From: Chloroflexia bacterium
GTDB lineage: Bacteria > Chloroflexota > Chloroflexia > QHBQ01 > JADMIH01
Assembly: GCA_025927935.1 (NCBI GenBank)
Contig: JAICKM010000016.1
Location: forward strand, 1 to 24,341
Length of the DNA: 24,341 nucleotides
Direction: 5' to 3'
The notes under the pieces were generated by a model. The model was not told the DNA's origin and did no database searches. It saw only the letters and a program-made list of their open reading frames with translations. Of this stretch, positions 7,838-15,907 are shown piece after piece. Every line of letters starts with the position of its first letter. Positions within the stretch are counted from its first letter, which is position 1. Position numbers and translations under genes: made by a program.

Positions 7838-8113
7838 ATGACTATTAGTCTTATCGATTTGCTGATCTATCTGGTGATTGCGGCCATTGCCGCCATTATT
7901 GCGGAACGGATCGTGGGCGCGGGGCCGTATGGCATTATCGGGACGATCATCCTGGGGGTGGTCGGCATCTTTGTGATGGTGAACCTGCTGCACTTTGTGA
8001 TCCCCGGCGATCCGGTGATCGGGGGGGTGCCGATTCTCACGGCGATCCTGGGGGCGATCATCGTCGACGCACTCTACTTGGCGGTGATGCGGGGGACGCG
8101 GCGGCGCCTGTGA
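7838..8113 (+). CDS. GlsB/YeaQ/YmgE family membrane protein, 91 aa
   Basis: Small inner-membrane protein of the transglycosylase-associated family (GlsB, YeaQ, YmgE). These are commonly induced by general or envelope stress, and their molecular role is not settled. Three hydrophobic segments are visible, at about residues 4-24, 31-53 and 63-84. Gly-rich signatures AERIVGAGPYGIIGTIILG and GAIIVDALYL match the family, as does the length. The ATG at 7838 is preceded by AAAGGAGG seven bases away, the strongest ribosome binding site in the window, which suggests high expression. A longer upstream extension of the frame is not credible. It is monocistronic: its downstream neighbour is convergent. 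Confidence 0.9.
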   Translation: MTISLIDLLIYLVIAAIAAIIAERIVGAGPYGIIGTIILGVVGIFVMVNLLHFVIPGDPVIGGVPILTAILGAIIVDALYLAVMRGTRRRL

Positions 8114-8311
8114 GCGGTGCGAACGAAGTGCGCACACCTTGCCCGGGGGCGGGGCCGCAGAATCGCTGTAGCTTGGGGGCAGCAACGCAGTGGCTTATCC
8201 GCGGGACGCTGAACGCGTGGGGCGGATGCACCCACTACCCGGACAACGGCAGGGAAGCCGATCTATTCGCTAAACCGCCGGCCGGGAGTGGTCCTGCGGA
8301 TCAGCCCGCGC

Positions 8312-10909
8312 TCAGGACTGGTCCGGCCCGCCCACGGGCAGGGCTACCCGGAAGGTTGCGCCCGCTCCAGGCCGGCTGCTTACGGTAATCGCGCCCCCTA
8401 GCTCTTCCACGATCTGGCGCGCGATATAGAGTCCCAAGCCGAAGCCGCTGTAAGCGTTCGCGCCCACCGCCCGTTCATAGCGCTCGAAGATGCGGCCCTG
8501 GTGCTCGGGCGCGATACCTATTCCCTCGTCCAGCACCTCCAGCGTCGCCATGGCCCCTTCCTGGACCACGCGGACCTCGATCGGACGGCCCCGGCCGTAT
8601 TTGATCGCATTGGCCAGCAGATTGCTGATGATCTGATCCACCCGGTCGCGGTCCCAGTGGCCGATGACCGGGGTTGCCGCATGGAGGACCAGCCGGCTGC
8701 CGGCGGCCGCCAACTCGGGCTGGAACAGCTCCACTACGTCCCTGGTCACCGCAGCTAGATCGACGTTCGCCAGCTCCAGTTCGAGCCGCCCGGCCTGCAG
8801 GCGCGACAGGTCGAGCAGACTATTGATCAGCTTGCCCAGGCGTTTCGTCTGGCCCTCAGCTCGTTGCAACATGCTCATAAGGCGCGCCGCGGGCAGCGTG
8901 GCCAGGGTGCCCTGGTCCGCCAGGCGGGCCAACATCTGCACCTGCAACTGTAGCCCGGTCAAGGGCGTTTTGAGTTCGTGGGAGGCGATGCTCAGAAACT
9001 CCTCGCGCAGCCGGATCGCCGCCTGGGCCTCGGTATAGAGCCGTGCGTTGTCGATAGCAAGGCCGGCTCGACGGGCCATTTCCTCGGCCAACGCTACGTC
9101 TGCCGGCCCGTAGTGCCGGCCCGACTCGGCCATACAGAGAGTGAGCACCCCAATCGGCTGCTCTCGGATTCGCACCGGCACATACAGCACCGCTGCGAGC
9201 GCCAGCCGGCGCATGAGGGCCAGATGCTCCGCATCGCGCGCTGCCGCCGCCAGCATTGCGTCGTTGATCTCCGCCACGAGCGCGGGGTTGCCGCTGCGCA
9301 AGGCCGTCCAGATGCCACCTGGAGCGTCCGGATCGGGGGGATAGCGTTCGCGGACGTGGCGCGCCAAGGCGACCAGGTCGGGGTCACGGTGGGCCACCGC
9401 CACCAGGTCCAACTGGCCGTCCGGCCCGACGAGATCGATGATCGCCCAGTCGGCGAGTTCGGGTACGGTGAGGCGAGCGAGGTTCTGCAGGGTCGTTTCG
9501 TACTCCAGCGTGGCCGCCAGGACGTGACTCGCCTCGGCCAGGAAGGCCAGGCGCCGCTGGGCCTGCTCGGCGGCTAGGCGGAGCTGGCGTTGCTCTTCAT
9601 ACAGCTCCGCGTTGCCGATCGCCGCAGCGGCGATATTGGCCAGTGCGCTGGCCAACTGCACCTCGATGGTGGCAAAGCGACGCGGGGCGCGATAATAGAA
9701 GGCCAGAGAGCCGGCGGCCTGCCCGTGAATCCACAACGGCACGACCAGCAGCCCGCGAATTCCTTCGCGCTGATAGCCGGCCAGGCGGCCGGCGAGGATC
9801 GGCTCGGTTTCCACATCACTGGCCAGGATGGGCTCCGCGAACGGGATGGTGCCCCGATAATTGTGGATGGTATCCTGTTGAAAGGCCGCCGATAGCCCGT
9901 GTGCGGCGATGGCCTGCCAGGTATCGGTGGCCTGCCGGTAGCGCCAGACGGCATACGCATCGGCGGTGACCACGCGCTGAGCGAGGTCGAGGACGGTCGG
10001 GAGGAGGGCGTCCAGCCGCAACTCGCTGATCAGACTGCCGGACGCGGCGATCAGCGCTGTCAACTGGTCTTCCATGATGCGCAGGCGCCGGATCGTGGTG
10101 GCGCTGCTGTCGAGATCGGCGGCGGTCTGGGCGGCCTGCAGTCGGGCGGTATCATCGCGCGTGACTTTGGCAAAGCCGCGCAAGCGGCCGTCGGGGGCGT
10201 GGAGCGCGGTGATGACGACGTAGGCCCAGAAGTGGGAGCCATCTTTGCGCACCCGCCAGCCCTGGTCGACGACGCGGCCCTCGGCGACGGCGATCGCCAG
10301 CTCGCGGGCGGGCTTGCCGGCAGCGATATCCTCGGGGGGATAGAAGCACGAGAAGTGCCGGCCGATGATCTCGTCGGCGCGATAGCCCTTGAGGCGCTCG
10401 GCGCCGGCGTTCCAACTGCTGATGATGCCGGTGGGGTCGAGCATAAAGATGGCATAGTCCTGGACGGATTCGACCAGCAAGCGGAAGGACTCTGCGCTCT
10501 GTAGCCCGGCGCGGGCCGGGGCGGGAGGTGGAGGCGCCGCGCGGAGCACGGCCAGGACATAGGGAGCCCCGGTCGCGGGCGAGTCGAGGGCGGTCAGCGT
10601 GCATTCGACGGCAATTTCGTGCCCGGCCTTGTGGCGCGCTCGCGCGGACACGATCTGCGGGGCAGGGCGGGCCGGGTCCGGCGCAGGCGGAGGGATGGGA
10701 CCGCCGCGGGCGGGGGCGGGGAAGCCGGCGGGGAACAGCCGCTCCAGGGGCTGATCCAGGATTTCGGCGGCCGGGTAGCCCAAGAGGTGCGCCGCGGGCC
10801 GATTCCAGAACACAATCCGGTTACGCCCGAGATCGGCGACGAGCGCCGCGTCGGGCAGTTGCTCGAACAGGAGGCCGAGGTCCAGGTCGGATGGGCGGGG
10901 CGGGGGCAT
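8312..10909 (-). CDS. Sensor histidine kinase, PAS-PAS-GAF-GAF-HisKA-HATPase, 865 aa
   Basis: Two-component sensor kinase without membrane segments, so cytoplasmic. Domains in order: PAS (about 10-125), PAS with PAC (about 140-255, DYAIFMLDPTGIISSWN and VRKDGSHFWA), GAF (about 285-435), GAF (about 455-625), HisKA with H-box SIASHELKTPL (His644), and HATPase with N-box (Asn763 and Asn767), DEGIGIAP (Asp794) and GFGLGLYIA (822-830). All key kinase residues are present. There is no receiver domain, and no response regulator is adjacent; the nearest is a lone receiver at 22506. The ATG at 10909 has GGAAAG about seven bases upstream. The frame stays open to 11266, but that extension is Pro/Arg-rich and covers repeat DNA, so I exclude it. 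The GAF domains are of a generic type, and the signal is unknown. Confidence 0.95.
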   Translation of the reverse strand: MPPPRPSDLDLGLLFEQLPDAALVADLGRNRIVFWNRPAAHLLGYPAAEILDQPLERLFPAGFPAPARGGPIPPPAPDPARPAPQIVSARARHKAGHEIAVECTLTALDSPATGAPYVLAVLRAAPPPPAPARAGLQSAESFRLLVESVQDYAIFMLDPTGIISSWNAGAERLKGYRADEIIGRHFSCFYPPEDIAAGKPARELAIAVAEGRVVDQGWRVRKDGSHFWAYVVITALHAPDGRLRGFAKVTRDDTARLQAAQTAADLDSSATTIRRLRIMEDQLTALIAASGSLISELRLDALLPTVLDLAQRVVTADAYAVWRYRQATDTWQAIAAHGLSAAFQQDTIHNYRGTIPFAEPILASDVETEPILAGRLAGYQREGIRGLLVVPLWIHGQAAGSLAFYYRAPRRFATIEVQLASALANIAAAAIGNAELYEEQRQLRLAAEQAQRRLAFLAEASHVLAATLEYETTLQNLARLTVPELADWAIIDLVGPDGQLDLVAVAHRDPDLVALARHVRERYPPDPDAPGGIWTALRSGNPALVAEINDAMLAAAARDAEHLALMRRLALAAVLYVPVRIREQPIGVLTLCMAESGRHYGPADVALAEEMARRAGLAIDNARLYTEAQAAIRLREEFLSIASHELKTPLTGLQLQVQMLARLADQGTLATLPAARLMSMLQRAEGQTKRLGKLINSLLDLSRLQAGRLELELANVDLAAVTRDVVELFQPELAAAGSRLVLHAATPVIGHWDRDRVDQIISNLLANAIKYGRGRPIEVRVVQEGAMATLEVLDEGIGIAPEHQGRIFERYERAVGANAYSGFGLGLYIARQIVEELGGAITVSSRPGAGATFRVALPVGGPDQS

Positions 10910-11040
10910 AGGATGCTTTCCAGGATGTCGGGTTGCCAACGGGTCGCAGGGCGCTCCCCGTTCAGCACAAGGTATGCCATGCGTTAACGGCGCGGGGGAT
11001 CTCACAGACGGCGTGCGGGCCGCGGGAGACGAGCCAGACG

Positions 11041-11074
11041 AGTGCTGAGTGCCTAAGTTGAGTGTTGAGTAATG
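11041..11074. repeat. Degenerate 7-bp tandem repeat
   Basis: The sequence can be cut into units agtgctg, agtgcct, aagttg, agtgttg and agtaatg. That is about five imperfect copies of a 7-base motif between the kinase gene and the next plus-strand gene. Confidence 0.55.
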
Positions 11075-11154
11075 GCGCGGGAGGGGTGGGCGCGTTCGAC
11101 TAACGTCCGGAGCGGGCCGCGGGCGCCGGCCTGCGTTAGGTAGGGGAAGTTCGG

Positions 11155-11190
11155 TGTCACGCTGAGCGCAGCGAAGAGTCCCAGCGCGGG
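11155..11190. repeat. Possible dispersed intergenic repeat containing CTGAGCGCAGCGAAG
   Basis: The segment contains gtcacgctgagcgcagcg followed by aagagtc, with a small internal stem (gctg/cagc around agcg). I recall similar ctgagcg-agcgaag motifs as multi-copy intergenic elements in several bacterial genomes, including Chloroflexota. Only one copy is in this window, so repetition is inferred. Confidence 0.35.
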
Positions 11191-11307
11191 CAGGGGGCGC
11201 CGGAGGAAAAGTAATCTGTGAAGCACGGCGCGATAGGCCCTCGTGGATTGCTATAAACATACTCAAGTTTAGTGGGCTTTACATTGGTATATAACCAGTC
11301 CCTGCTA

Positions 11308-11336
11308 TTGACAATCCAGGAGAAATCGCGTAGCAT
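11308..11336 (+). promoter_or_regulatory. Candidate sigma-70-type promoter
   Basis: A perfect TTGACA (11308-11313) is followed after 17 bases by TAGCAT (11331-11336), a 4 of 6 match to the -10 consensus. It faces the small gene at 11503 and would give a leader of about 160 bases. The spacing is ideal, but the -10 is weak. Confidence 0.5.
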
Positions 11337-11502
11337 CATATCTACTAATGGATGTAGTCAGTTCCGGAAACCGGGCAGGACGCCGGATCATGGCTGCATA
11401 CTGTTAGAAGCGATCTGTTGGCCAGACTGCCTACGCACAGCGAATCCCGATCCCGATCCCCCACGCGCGGGGCGGGGTGGCGGTTCCGATGGAGGGGCAA
11501 GC

Positions 11503-11802
11503 ATGGATACTTGGACGCAGATAGCCGAGAACTGCTGGTGTAAGGAGTCGGACCTGCCGATTGGTCGGGCGAGAGCCGAAATCCGCAAGCAAGGGAACCT
11601 TTCGCTCTATACGGCCCGCGTCGAAGTCGTCTTCGGCACGCACCACCTGCCTGAGAATATGAGCAAAAGTACCGGTGGCATACAGAGTCAGGCCGAGGCC
11701 CAAAACATGTGTAACGGGCTACTCGCGGAGTGTGTCGCCGCCGAGGCGCTGAGCCAGATGCCCTATGCCCAGGTGGACAGTACCGCCGGGTCCCAGGTCT
11801 AG
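11503..11802 (+). CDS. Hypothetical small protein, 99 aa
   Basis: The ATG at 11503 is preceded by GGAGG seven bases upstream. The in-frame extension upstream to 11272 looks non-coding. The protein begins MDTWTQIAENCWCK, contains a beta-like segment (LSLYTARVEVVFGTHH) and ends in an Ala-rich helix with Cys (CNGLLAECVAAEALSQM). Four Cys residues (CWC near the start, then two in the C-terminal helix) might bind a metal or form a disulphide, but no known motif is recognised. There is a good candidate promoter upstream and a strong terminator right after it, so this is a single-gene transcription unit, well defined yet of unknown role. Confidence 0.8.
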   Translation: MDTWTQIAENCWCKESDLPIGRARAEIRKQGNLSLYTARVEVVFGTHHLPENMSKSTGGIQSQAEAQNMCNGLLAECVAAEALSQMPYAQVDSTAGSQV

Positions 11803-11826
11803 CCGCCGCATCGCGGCAACATAAGC

Positions 11827-11865
11827 TACGCCCGGCCGCCAATCATGGGGCCGGGCGTATTGTTT
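11827..11865 (+). terminator. Rho-independent terminator
   Basis: A perfect 11-bp stem, tacgcccggcc (11827-11837) and ggccgggcgta (11849-11859), with an 11-base loop, is followed by ttgttt. It begins 24 bases after the TAG of the 99-aa gene. Confidence 0.9.
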
Positions 11866-12303
11866 ATCACCGGCTGTTGGGAGAGAGGCCGGTCGCCCGC
11901 GGATAGACCGCCGTAGCTGTGGCGGGGCCGTGGGAACTACGCCCCCACCCCATCCGGCTGACTTATGGGTAATGGAAAGTCGCCGTGAGAAGGGGGGCAC
12001 GGCGACCTGCTTAAGGCGTGGTATGGGTTCGCGCAGGATTGGGCCCTCCCTGGGCCAGGAGAAGGTGGTCGGCGGTCAGGTTGCCTCGCCCCTCAGACCT
12101 CGCCGTAGCGGTACTTGGTCGCCGCCTCGACGATGGCGATCTCCTCCGGGGTGAGCGCGAACCGAGCCTAGACGCGGGCCGTTTGCCGGTGGGACGCGGC
12201 CAAAGGCGGGGATGCGGCATGACCACGAGCACGTTGTCTCGCCTTGCTTGTGTCCCCCTGGCGGATTGGTTAGCAAGCAACGTGCCTCTATTGCAGAGTC
12301 CGG
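11866..12303. other. Intergenic region with a methyltransferase relic
   Basis: No intact gene. The only protein-like trace is the minus-strand fragment at 12093-12167, listed separately. The rest gives Arg/Gly/Pro-rich frames on both strands. Confidence 0.4.
12093..12167 (-). pseudogene. C-terminal relic resembling an Eco57I-type adenine methyltransferase
   Basis: The minus strand reads LTPEEIAIVEAATKYRYGEV then TGA, opened by an in-frame TAG at 12168-12170. L-x-P/E-EEI-I-VE at the extreme C-terminus is the ending I associate with Eco57I/type IIG and related N6-adenine DNA methyltransferases, after the target recognition region. Only 24 residues survive, so the assignment rests on memory of that ending and is tentative. 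No other part of a restriction system is visible nearby. Confidence 0.35.
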
Positions 12304-12309
12304 TATAAT
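12304..12309 (+). promoter_or_regulatory. TATAAT -10 box six bases before an ATG
   Basis: Perfect TATAAT followed by AGTGCT and the ATG at 12316. Transcription would start at or next to the A of the start codon, giving a leaderless mRNA. No clear -35 is seen at 17 bases (cgtgcc). Confidence 0.65.
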
Positions 12310-12315
12310 AGTGCT

Positions 12316-12631
12316 ATGGAACCTGATGGTGACAAGAAGGCCCAATTCCGCTTCGTCCAGCAGGAGCATGCGGCGTTCCGACGGCAGTGCGTGCAATTTT
12401 GCGCACTCTACCCGCCTACGTCAGAATATCCGTAATTATCAAGGACAGCTTCAAGAGCTACACAAGCAACACTCCAGCGGAACGAACCTGCCGCCGGATG
12501 AGATCCAAACGCGGATCGCGGCGGTTGCGCAACAAGTGTGGGACGCGGAAATCGATTTGCATGAGCTCTGTTTCGAATTTACCGATTTAACTGCCCAATT
12601 CCAGCCCCTGCGCCGCACGCCTTTGCCTTAG
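12316..12631 (+). pseudogene. Frameshifted small gene of unknown function
   Basis: From the leaderless ATG at 12316 the frame reads MEPDGDKKAQFRFVQQEHAA, with a further helix containing two Cys, and stops at a TAA near 12433-12435. In the next frame (+1), sequence that looks equally natural begins at about 12410: LRQNIRNYQGQLQELHKQ, then PPDEIQTRIAAVAQQVWDAE and LHELCFEF, ending at TAG 12629-12631. Joined, the product would be about 105 residues and wholly helical. A single-base change near 12400-12430 explains the break. It could be a true mutation or an assembly error. I see no slippery heptamer to suggest programmed shifting. Family not recognised. Confidence 0.5.
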
Positions 12632-12979
12632 CCACCGTTACCGGTTCTCCACCTGATTACATTTGTAGCACCGCCCGTTTCCGGCCCCAAGCGTCCCTTG
12701 GCGTGCCAGGGCAGGCCCGGACGCAGGGGTTGGAGCCGGCGTCAGGCTTGTGCGCCGACGCGGCGGCCCTCCTCGCCCCTCGGCGGGGAGATCGCGGGCG
12801 GGGCGGCAGGGAGTTGGATCGGCGCGGCCCGCCGGGAGCGGTGGCCGCCCCGCCATGCGGCATGGGACGTCTGGGCCTCCCCCGGCGCCCGGCGGGCCTG
12901 CCGGCTGTCTCACGCACTCTGCCCGCAGACTCTTGCAAGCGATGTCAAGCGGGCCGGGTGCGGGCGGTGGGACGGGGGC
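12632..12979. other. Intergenic region, no gene seen
   Basis: About 350 very GC-rich bases. Open frames on both strands are Arg/Pro/Gly-rich and lack ribosome binding sites, so I see no supported feature. Confidence 0.5.
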
Positions 12980-13171
12980 TCAGTGCAGCACCACCAGCAG
13001 CGTGACCGCGACCAGCGCCAGGAGCGCCGCCAGCGGCAGGCACCAGGCGGGCAGCGGAACCGCCGGGCGCAGGGGCGGGCTGACCGCGACCGCGAGCGGC
13101 TGGCCACAATGCGGGCAGTGGCGCCAAGTGGGTTGGATCAGCTTCGCACAGTCGGGACACGTCAGGGGCAT
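12980..13171 (-). CDS. Zinc-ribbon membrane protein, 63 aa
   Basis: The ATG at 13171 has AAGGAG six bases upstream. The N-terminus is a compact zinc ribbon, CPDC (5-8) and CPHC (19-22), with ten residues between the pairs. A Pro-rich linker and one membrane helix (about 43-62) ending at the C-terminus follow. This layout, a cytosolic zinc ribbon with a C-terminal anchor, is widespread in small proteins of unknown role. The frame is open further upstream, but those codons lack a start with a ribosome binding site. It lies between two genes of the same strand, with no close operon spacing. Confidence 0.82.
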   Translation of the reverse strand: MPLTCPDCAKLIQPTWRHCPHCGQPLAVAVSPPLRPAVPLPAWCLPLAALLALVAVTLLVVLH

Positions 13172-13408
13172 CGAGGACTCCTTGGGGCGAGTGACCGAGA
13201 ACGGACACCGGAGCAACCCGGCGGCGTGGTGCCGCGGGCGGGGGATCACCCTCTCTGATCGTACTGCCGGTCACCGCGCGGGCGCAAGGGCCGGGCAGGG
13301 TAGCTACCGTCCCCACCCTGGCGGCCCAGTGGTCCCCCGGCGCGGCAGCGCGCCCGCCCAACGCGGCGCGGCCCCGGCTCCGGCCCGGCGCCTGCAAGCA
13401 ACGCGGCG

Positions 13409-13687
13409 TCAGTTTCCGGCCGGCTGGTCGAGGGCGATCATCATGCGATGCACCAGATCCGCGGCCCCGGCGCCCGCGCGGGCGGCATCGGGATACGGTC
13501 CGGCCACGGTCAGGTGGCGGGCGGCCGAGTTGGTTTCGGGAGAGCGGACCAGGCGGACATACCAGCCGGCCGGTCGGCGTTGCACAGCGAAGGTCACTAC
13601 CCAAACGCGATCGGCCGCGCCCAGGCGGAGGGTCGTGATGGCCTGCCACGCCCCGGCTTCGGCAGTGGGAGGCGACTCCTCGATCAT
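13409..13687 (-). CDS. GPYP/WYxR family protein C, 92 aa
   Basis: Third member of the family found in the XRE-led operon at 4943-6774, but here alone. Its landmarks sit one residue later than in proteins A and B: W14, ADRVWV (25-30), PAGWYVR (39-45) and GPYPD (63-67). The sequence around WYVRLVRS is closest to protein B (WYVRLIRS). GSE is replaced by ADR, so that site is not strictly conserved. The ATG at 13687 has AGGAG seven bases upstream. A longer frame to 13894 starts in Arg/Ser-rich sequence without a ribosome binding site. The zinc-ribbon gene lies about 240 bases downstream on the same strand. The function is unknown. Confidence 0.8.
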   Translation of the reverse strand: MIEESPPTAEAGAWQAITTLRLGAADRVWVVTFAVQRRPAGWYVRLVRSPETNSAARHLTVAGPYPDAARAGAGAADLVHRMMIALDQPAGN

Positions 13688-14026
13688 ACGGTCTCTCCTG
13701 GGTCCATCGGCGCGCCCCCGATTCATGGTGTATTGGATGGGTCGGGATGCGGTGCGTAGCTCAGGCACGGGCTTGAGCTTACTCCGGCGGCTGGGCGCCG
13801 GGGTGCTGGTGTTCCCGCACGGACGGGATGTGCGAGAAGCGGCGTGATACGAGGGCTGGGACCGCACGCGCCGGGTTCCGGTCAGAACCCGCACGCGAAG
13901 ATAGCTCCATTATCGGGGCGGGGCGGCCCGCACGAGAAGATACGCAGGTCCTGCCGGGGCGGACCAAGGCGCCCAGGCGGGCGGGGCCAATCGTCCCGCG
14001 GGCCCGCGCCGGGCGCCCGCGGGGCT
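13688..14026. other. Intergenic region
   Basis: No gene. There is a loose direct repeat (cgcacgcgaagata near 13890 and cgcacgagaagata near 13930) and a GC-rich hairpin at 13995-14023. Confidence 0.45.
13995..14023 (-). terminator. GC-rich hairpin after the secreted-protein gene
   Basis: The arms cccgcgggc (13995-14003) and gcccgcggg (14015-14023) are a perfect 9-bp stem starting three bases after the TAA stop of the minus-strand gene at 14027. No T-run follows, so termination efficiency is uncertain. Confidence 0.5.
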
Positions 14027-14800
14027 TTAGTGGTGGAAGCTGAGCAGGCCGGCGACCCACCAGGCGCGGCGCGCGTGGAACGATCGCGGGTGGACCGTGG
14101 CCAGGCGGGCGGCCGGCTGACTGCCGGCGGGGAAGGTCAGGTCCGGCACGCCGGCATTCGTCACCCCCCCGATGCTGCCCGCGCCCACGGCATAGCCCGC
14201 ATCCCCGTCAAACGCCCGCCAGCCGGCCTGCCCCTGGGTGAGGAAGGCTTCGCGCTGGCTGGTGTAAGCCAGCACCAGATCCCCATCGGCGGTCGTGGGG
14301 GTGGCGGCCTGGACGCTTTGCGTGTAGTCGCCGGCGCCACTGGCCTGCCCCACGACGTCGAGCACCGCCGGGGTGGCGGAGTCGAAGATATCGAGCATAA
14401 TCTGTTCGGCATAGCCCTGGGAGTTGCAGGGCATGTGGATAAGAGGGGCACCGATGGGGGCCTTGGGGTTGAAGCTGGTCCAGAACACGGCCAGGGTGCG
14501 GCCGGTTTCCGACCCGCCGTCGGTCACATAGACCGCCTGCTGCCAGACATCGCCGGAGGAATCCGTGGGCAGCGCCAAGGTGGCGTGGGGCCCCCTGGCG
14601 CCCACGGCCAGGACCAAGAGGGAATTGGGCTCCACTTGATCGGGTTGAATGTGGGCGCAATCGCCCTTTGTGCCCGCCGGGTTGAGATAAGCGTATTGAT
14701 TAACCAGGAAAAAGCCGGCGCTGTCCGCGCGGGCGGCAGACGGGGCGAAGGCGATCCCGGCTAAGACGACGGCCAGCAGGCCCGACAAACGACGGTTCAT
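14027..14800 (-). CDS. Secreted hypothetical protein, 257 aa
   Basis: The ATG at 14800 has AAAGGA six bases upstream. The N-terminus is a classical Sec signal peptide (basic NRR, hydrophobic LLAVVLAGIAFA, and cleavage likely after SAARA near residue 24). The mature part looks beta-rich, with NSLLVLAVGARG, TLAVFWTSFNP, GDLVLAYTSQ and YAVGAGSIGG, and two Cys that could form a disulphide. This resembles jelly-roll-like secreted domains of the kind seen in many surface proteins, but I cannot name a family. There is no sortase motif or C-terminal anchor, so it is probably released or cell-associated. The frame continues to 14908, but the signal peptide fixes this start. Confidence 0.85.
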   Translation of the reverse strand: MNRRLSGLLAVVLAGIAFAPSAARADSAGFFLVNQYAYLNPAGTKGDCAHIQPDQVEPNSLLVLAVGARGPHATLALPTDSSGDVWQQAVYVTDGGSETGRTLAVFWTSFNPKAPIGAPLIHMPCNSQGYAEQIMLDIFDSATPAVLDVVGQASGAGDYTQSVQAATPTTADGDLVLAYTSQREAFLTQGQAGWRAFDGDAGYAVGAGSIGGVTNAGVPDLTFPAGSQPAARLATVHPRSFHARRAWWVAGLLSFHH

Positions 14801-15480
14801 GGCGCATCCTTTCCCGCTGGGGCCGCCGATGCCACTAGGGCCAACCATCAGAACCACAGTGGGCCACGGCCGCTCAAGCGGCAGCACTGGTTGTCGAACT
14901 GCCCTCACTGCTACGCTGCCTAGCGTCTACGAAGCACGCCGGAGCCTATTGCAACTCGTCAGCCAAGTAGGGTTTACCTACCATTCGGTGGATAAAAGCT
15001 ATAGCAAGAAGGGCGGCGCTACTTTCTGGAGAGCGAAGAACCCAGGAAAGTATTATGATTCGTCAGCTGAGAACCTGCGCGCGAGGCCAGAGAACGGATC
15101 CAGGATTGGAATGCCGCGCTGCTTAAGGGAATGGCCGCATACAGGGGTCATCGACCACAATTGAGAGCTGGAGTCGGACTCCTCTGGAATTATGCGACTA
15201 GTTCCAGTATAGCGCGGCCCGGTGAACTAAAGCAAGTAGAACCAGTTTACAGTCTGTTCATCCATGCCAGCCGCGGATTTCTGTCAAACAGCGCCGCAGC
15301 CCCGGCAAGTGGAGTTCGCCGGCCAGGGAGAGCATAACGTGGGGCTAGCAGGCCGCAGCCGGCGCTGGCTTACAAGCTCGCGGGCAGGTGGCATAGTTAT
15401 TGCCCCTCCCGCCACCAGACTAATCCACAGGCTGCCAGAGGCAATTGCGGGGCAGCGGTGAGGCAACTGGGGGTGCGATC
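14801..15480. other. Intergenic region with a possible transposase relic
   Basis: 680 bases without an intact gene. A plus-strand stretch at 14920-15164 reads like decayed protein and is listed separately. The remaining frames are short and lack ribosome binding sites. Confidence 0.4.
14920..15164 (+). pseudogene. Possible decayed IS630-like transposase fragment
   Basis: The frame reads SVYEARRSLLQLVSQVGFTY, then a Lys-rich segment (KSYSKKGGATFWRAKN) and a stop at 15162-15164. The pattern of helix, LVxxVGFTY and a basic stretch recalls the end of the N-terminal HTH region of IS630/Tc1-like transposases (xxLLxxLGFxY). In the neighbouring frame, about 15090-15130, RERIQDWNAALLKGM also looks natural, as after a frameshift. 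No DDE motif or inverted repeats can be assigned. This is a weak, pattern-based call. Confidence 0.22.
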
Positions 15481-15702
15481 ATGGACGAGGATCTACGGTT
15501 GCAGGGGCGCGTCCGCCACCGGCTGGCGCGGTGGGGTCTGGCCTGGGTGCGGGCGGAGGTGGAAGCGGGGGTGGTGTATTTAGAAGGCGTGGTGGCGAGC
15601 GCCGCAGAGAAGCACCGGCTGGAGCAGCGCCTGCGGCGGGTGCGCGGGGTGCGCGGGGTGATCAACTGCCTGGCGCTGGAGCATGTGGCGGCGCAGCGCT
15701 AA
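15481..15702 (+). CDS. BON-domain protein, 73 aa
   Basis: The whole protein is one BON domain (bacterial OsmY and nodulation fold): an N-terminal helix (LQGRVRHRLARWGL), the strand and turn VRAEVEAGVVYLEGVVASAAE, a helix (KHRLEQRLRRV) and the hallmark RGVRGVINCLAL. BON domains bind phospholipid or other hydrophobic ligands at membranes, often in envelope stress proteins. This copy has no signal peptide, so it is cytoplasmic, unlike OsmY. The ATG at 15481 is preceded by a G-run (GGGGG) about nine bases upstream, a moderate ribosome binding site. A nearby gene on the same strand (15908) could be co-transcribed, though 205 bases separate them. Confidence 0.85.
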   Translation: MDEDLRLQGRVRHRLARWGLAWVRAEVEAGVVYLEGVVASAAEKHRLEQRLRRVRGVRGVINCLALEHVAAQR

Positions 15703-15907
15703 ACCACGGACGGCTTCCGGTGCGACCGATCGGTGAGGAGCCGGGGCGGGCACAGGGCAGTCCAGCGGGCCGGGGTACGAGGTAGCGCAAGGCGCAGGCA
15801 CCGACGGGCGATAAATGGGCAGCAGCGCTACACCAGGGGCGATCGTCCCATCCGACCACCTCGGCGGGCTGGCGGCGGCCCGCTCCCGTGTGAAGGACGT
15901 ACCGACC

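Larger units (their letters stand above)
10910..11307. other. Intergenic region with degenerate repeats
   Basis: No gene. It holds a run of degenerate 7-base units at about 11041-11074 and a short hairpin-bearing element at about 11155-11190, listed separately. A minus-strand frame continuous with the kinase crosses it but looks non-coding. Confidence 0.5.

Noticed and set aside
10910..11266. N-terminal extension of the histidine kinase frame
   Set aside because: The added 119 codons are Arg/Pro/Ser-rich and cross repeat DNA; the ATG at 10909 starts directly before the first PAS domain with a ribosome binding site.
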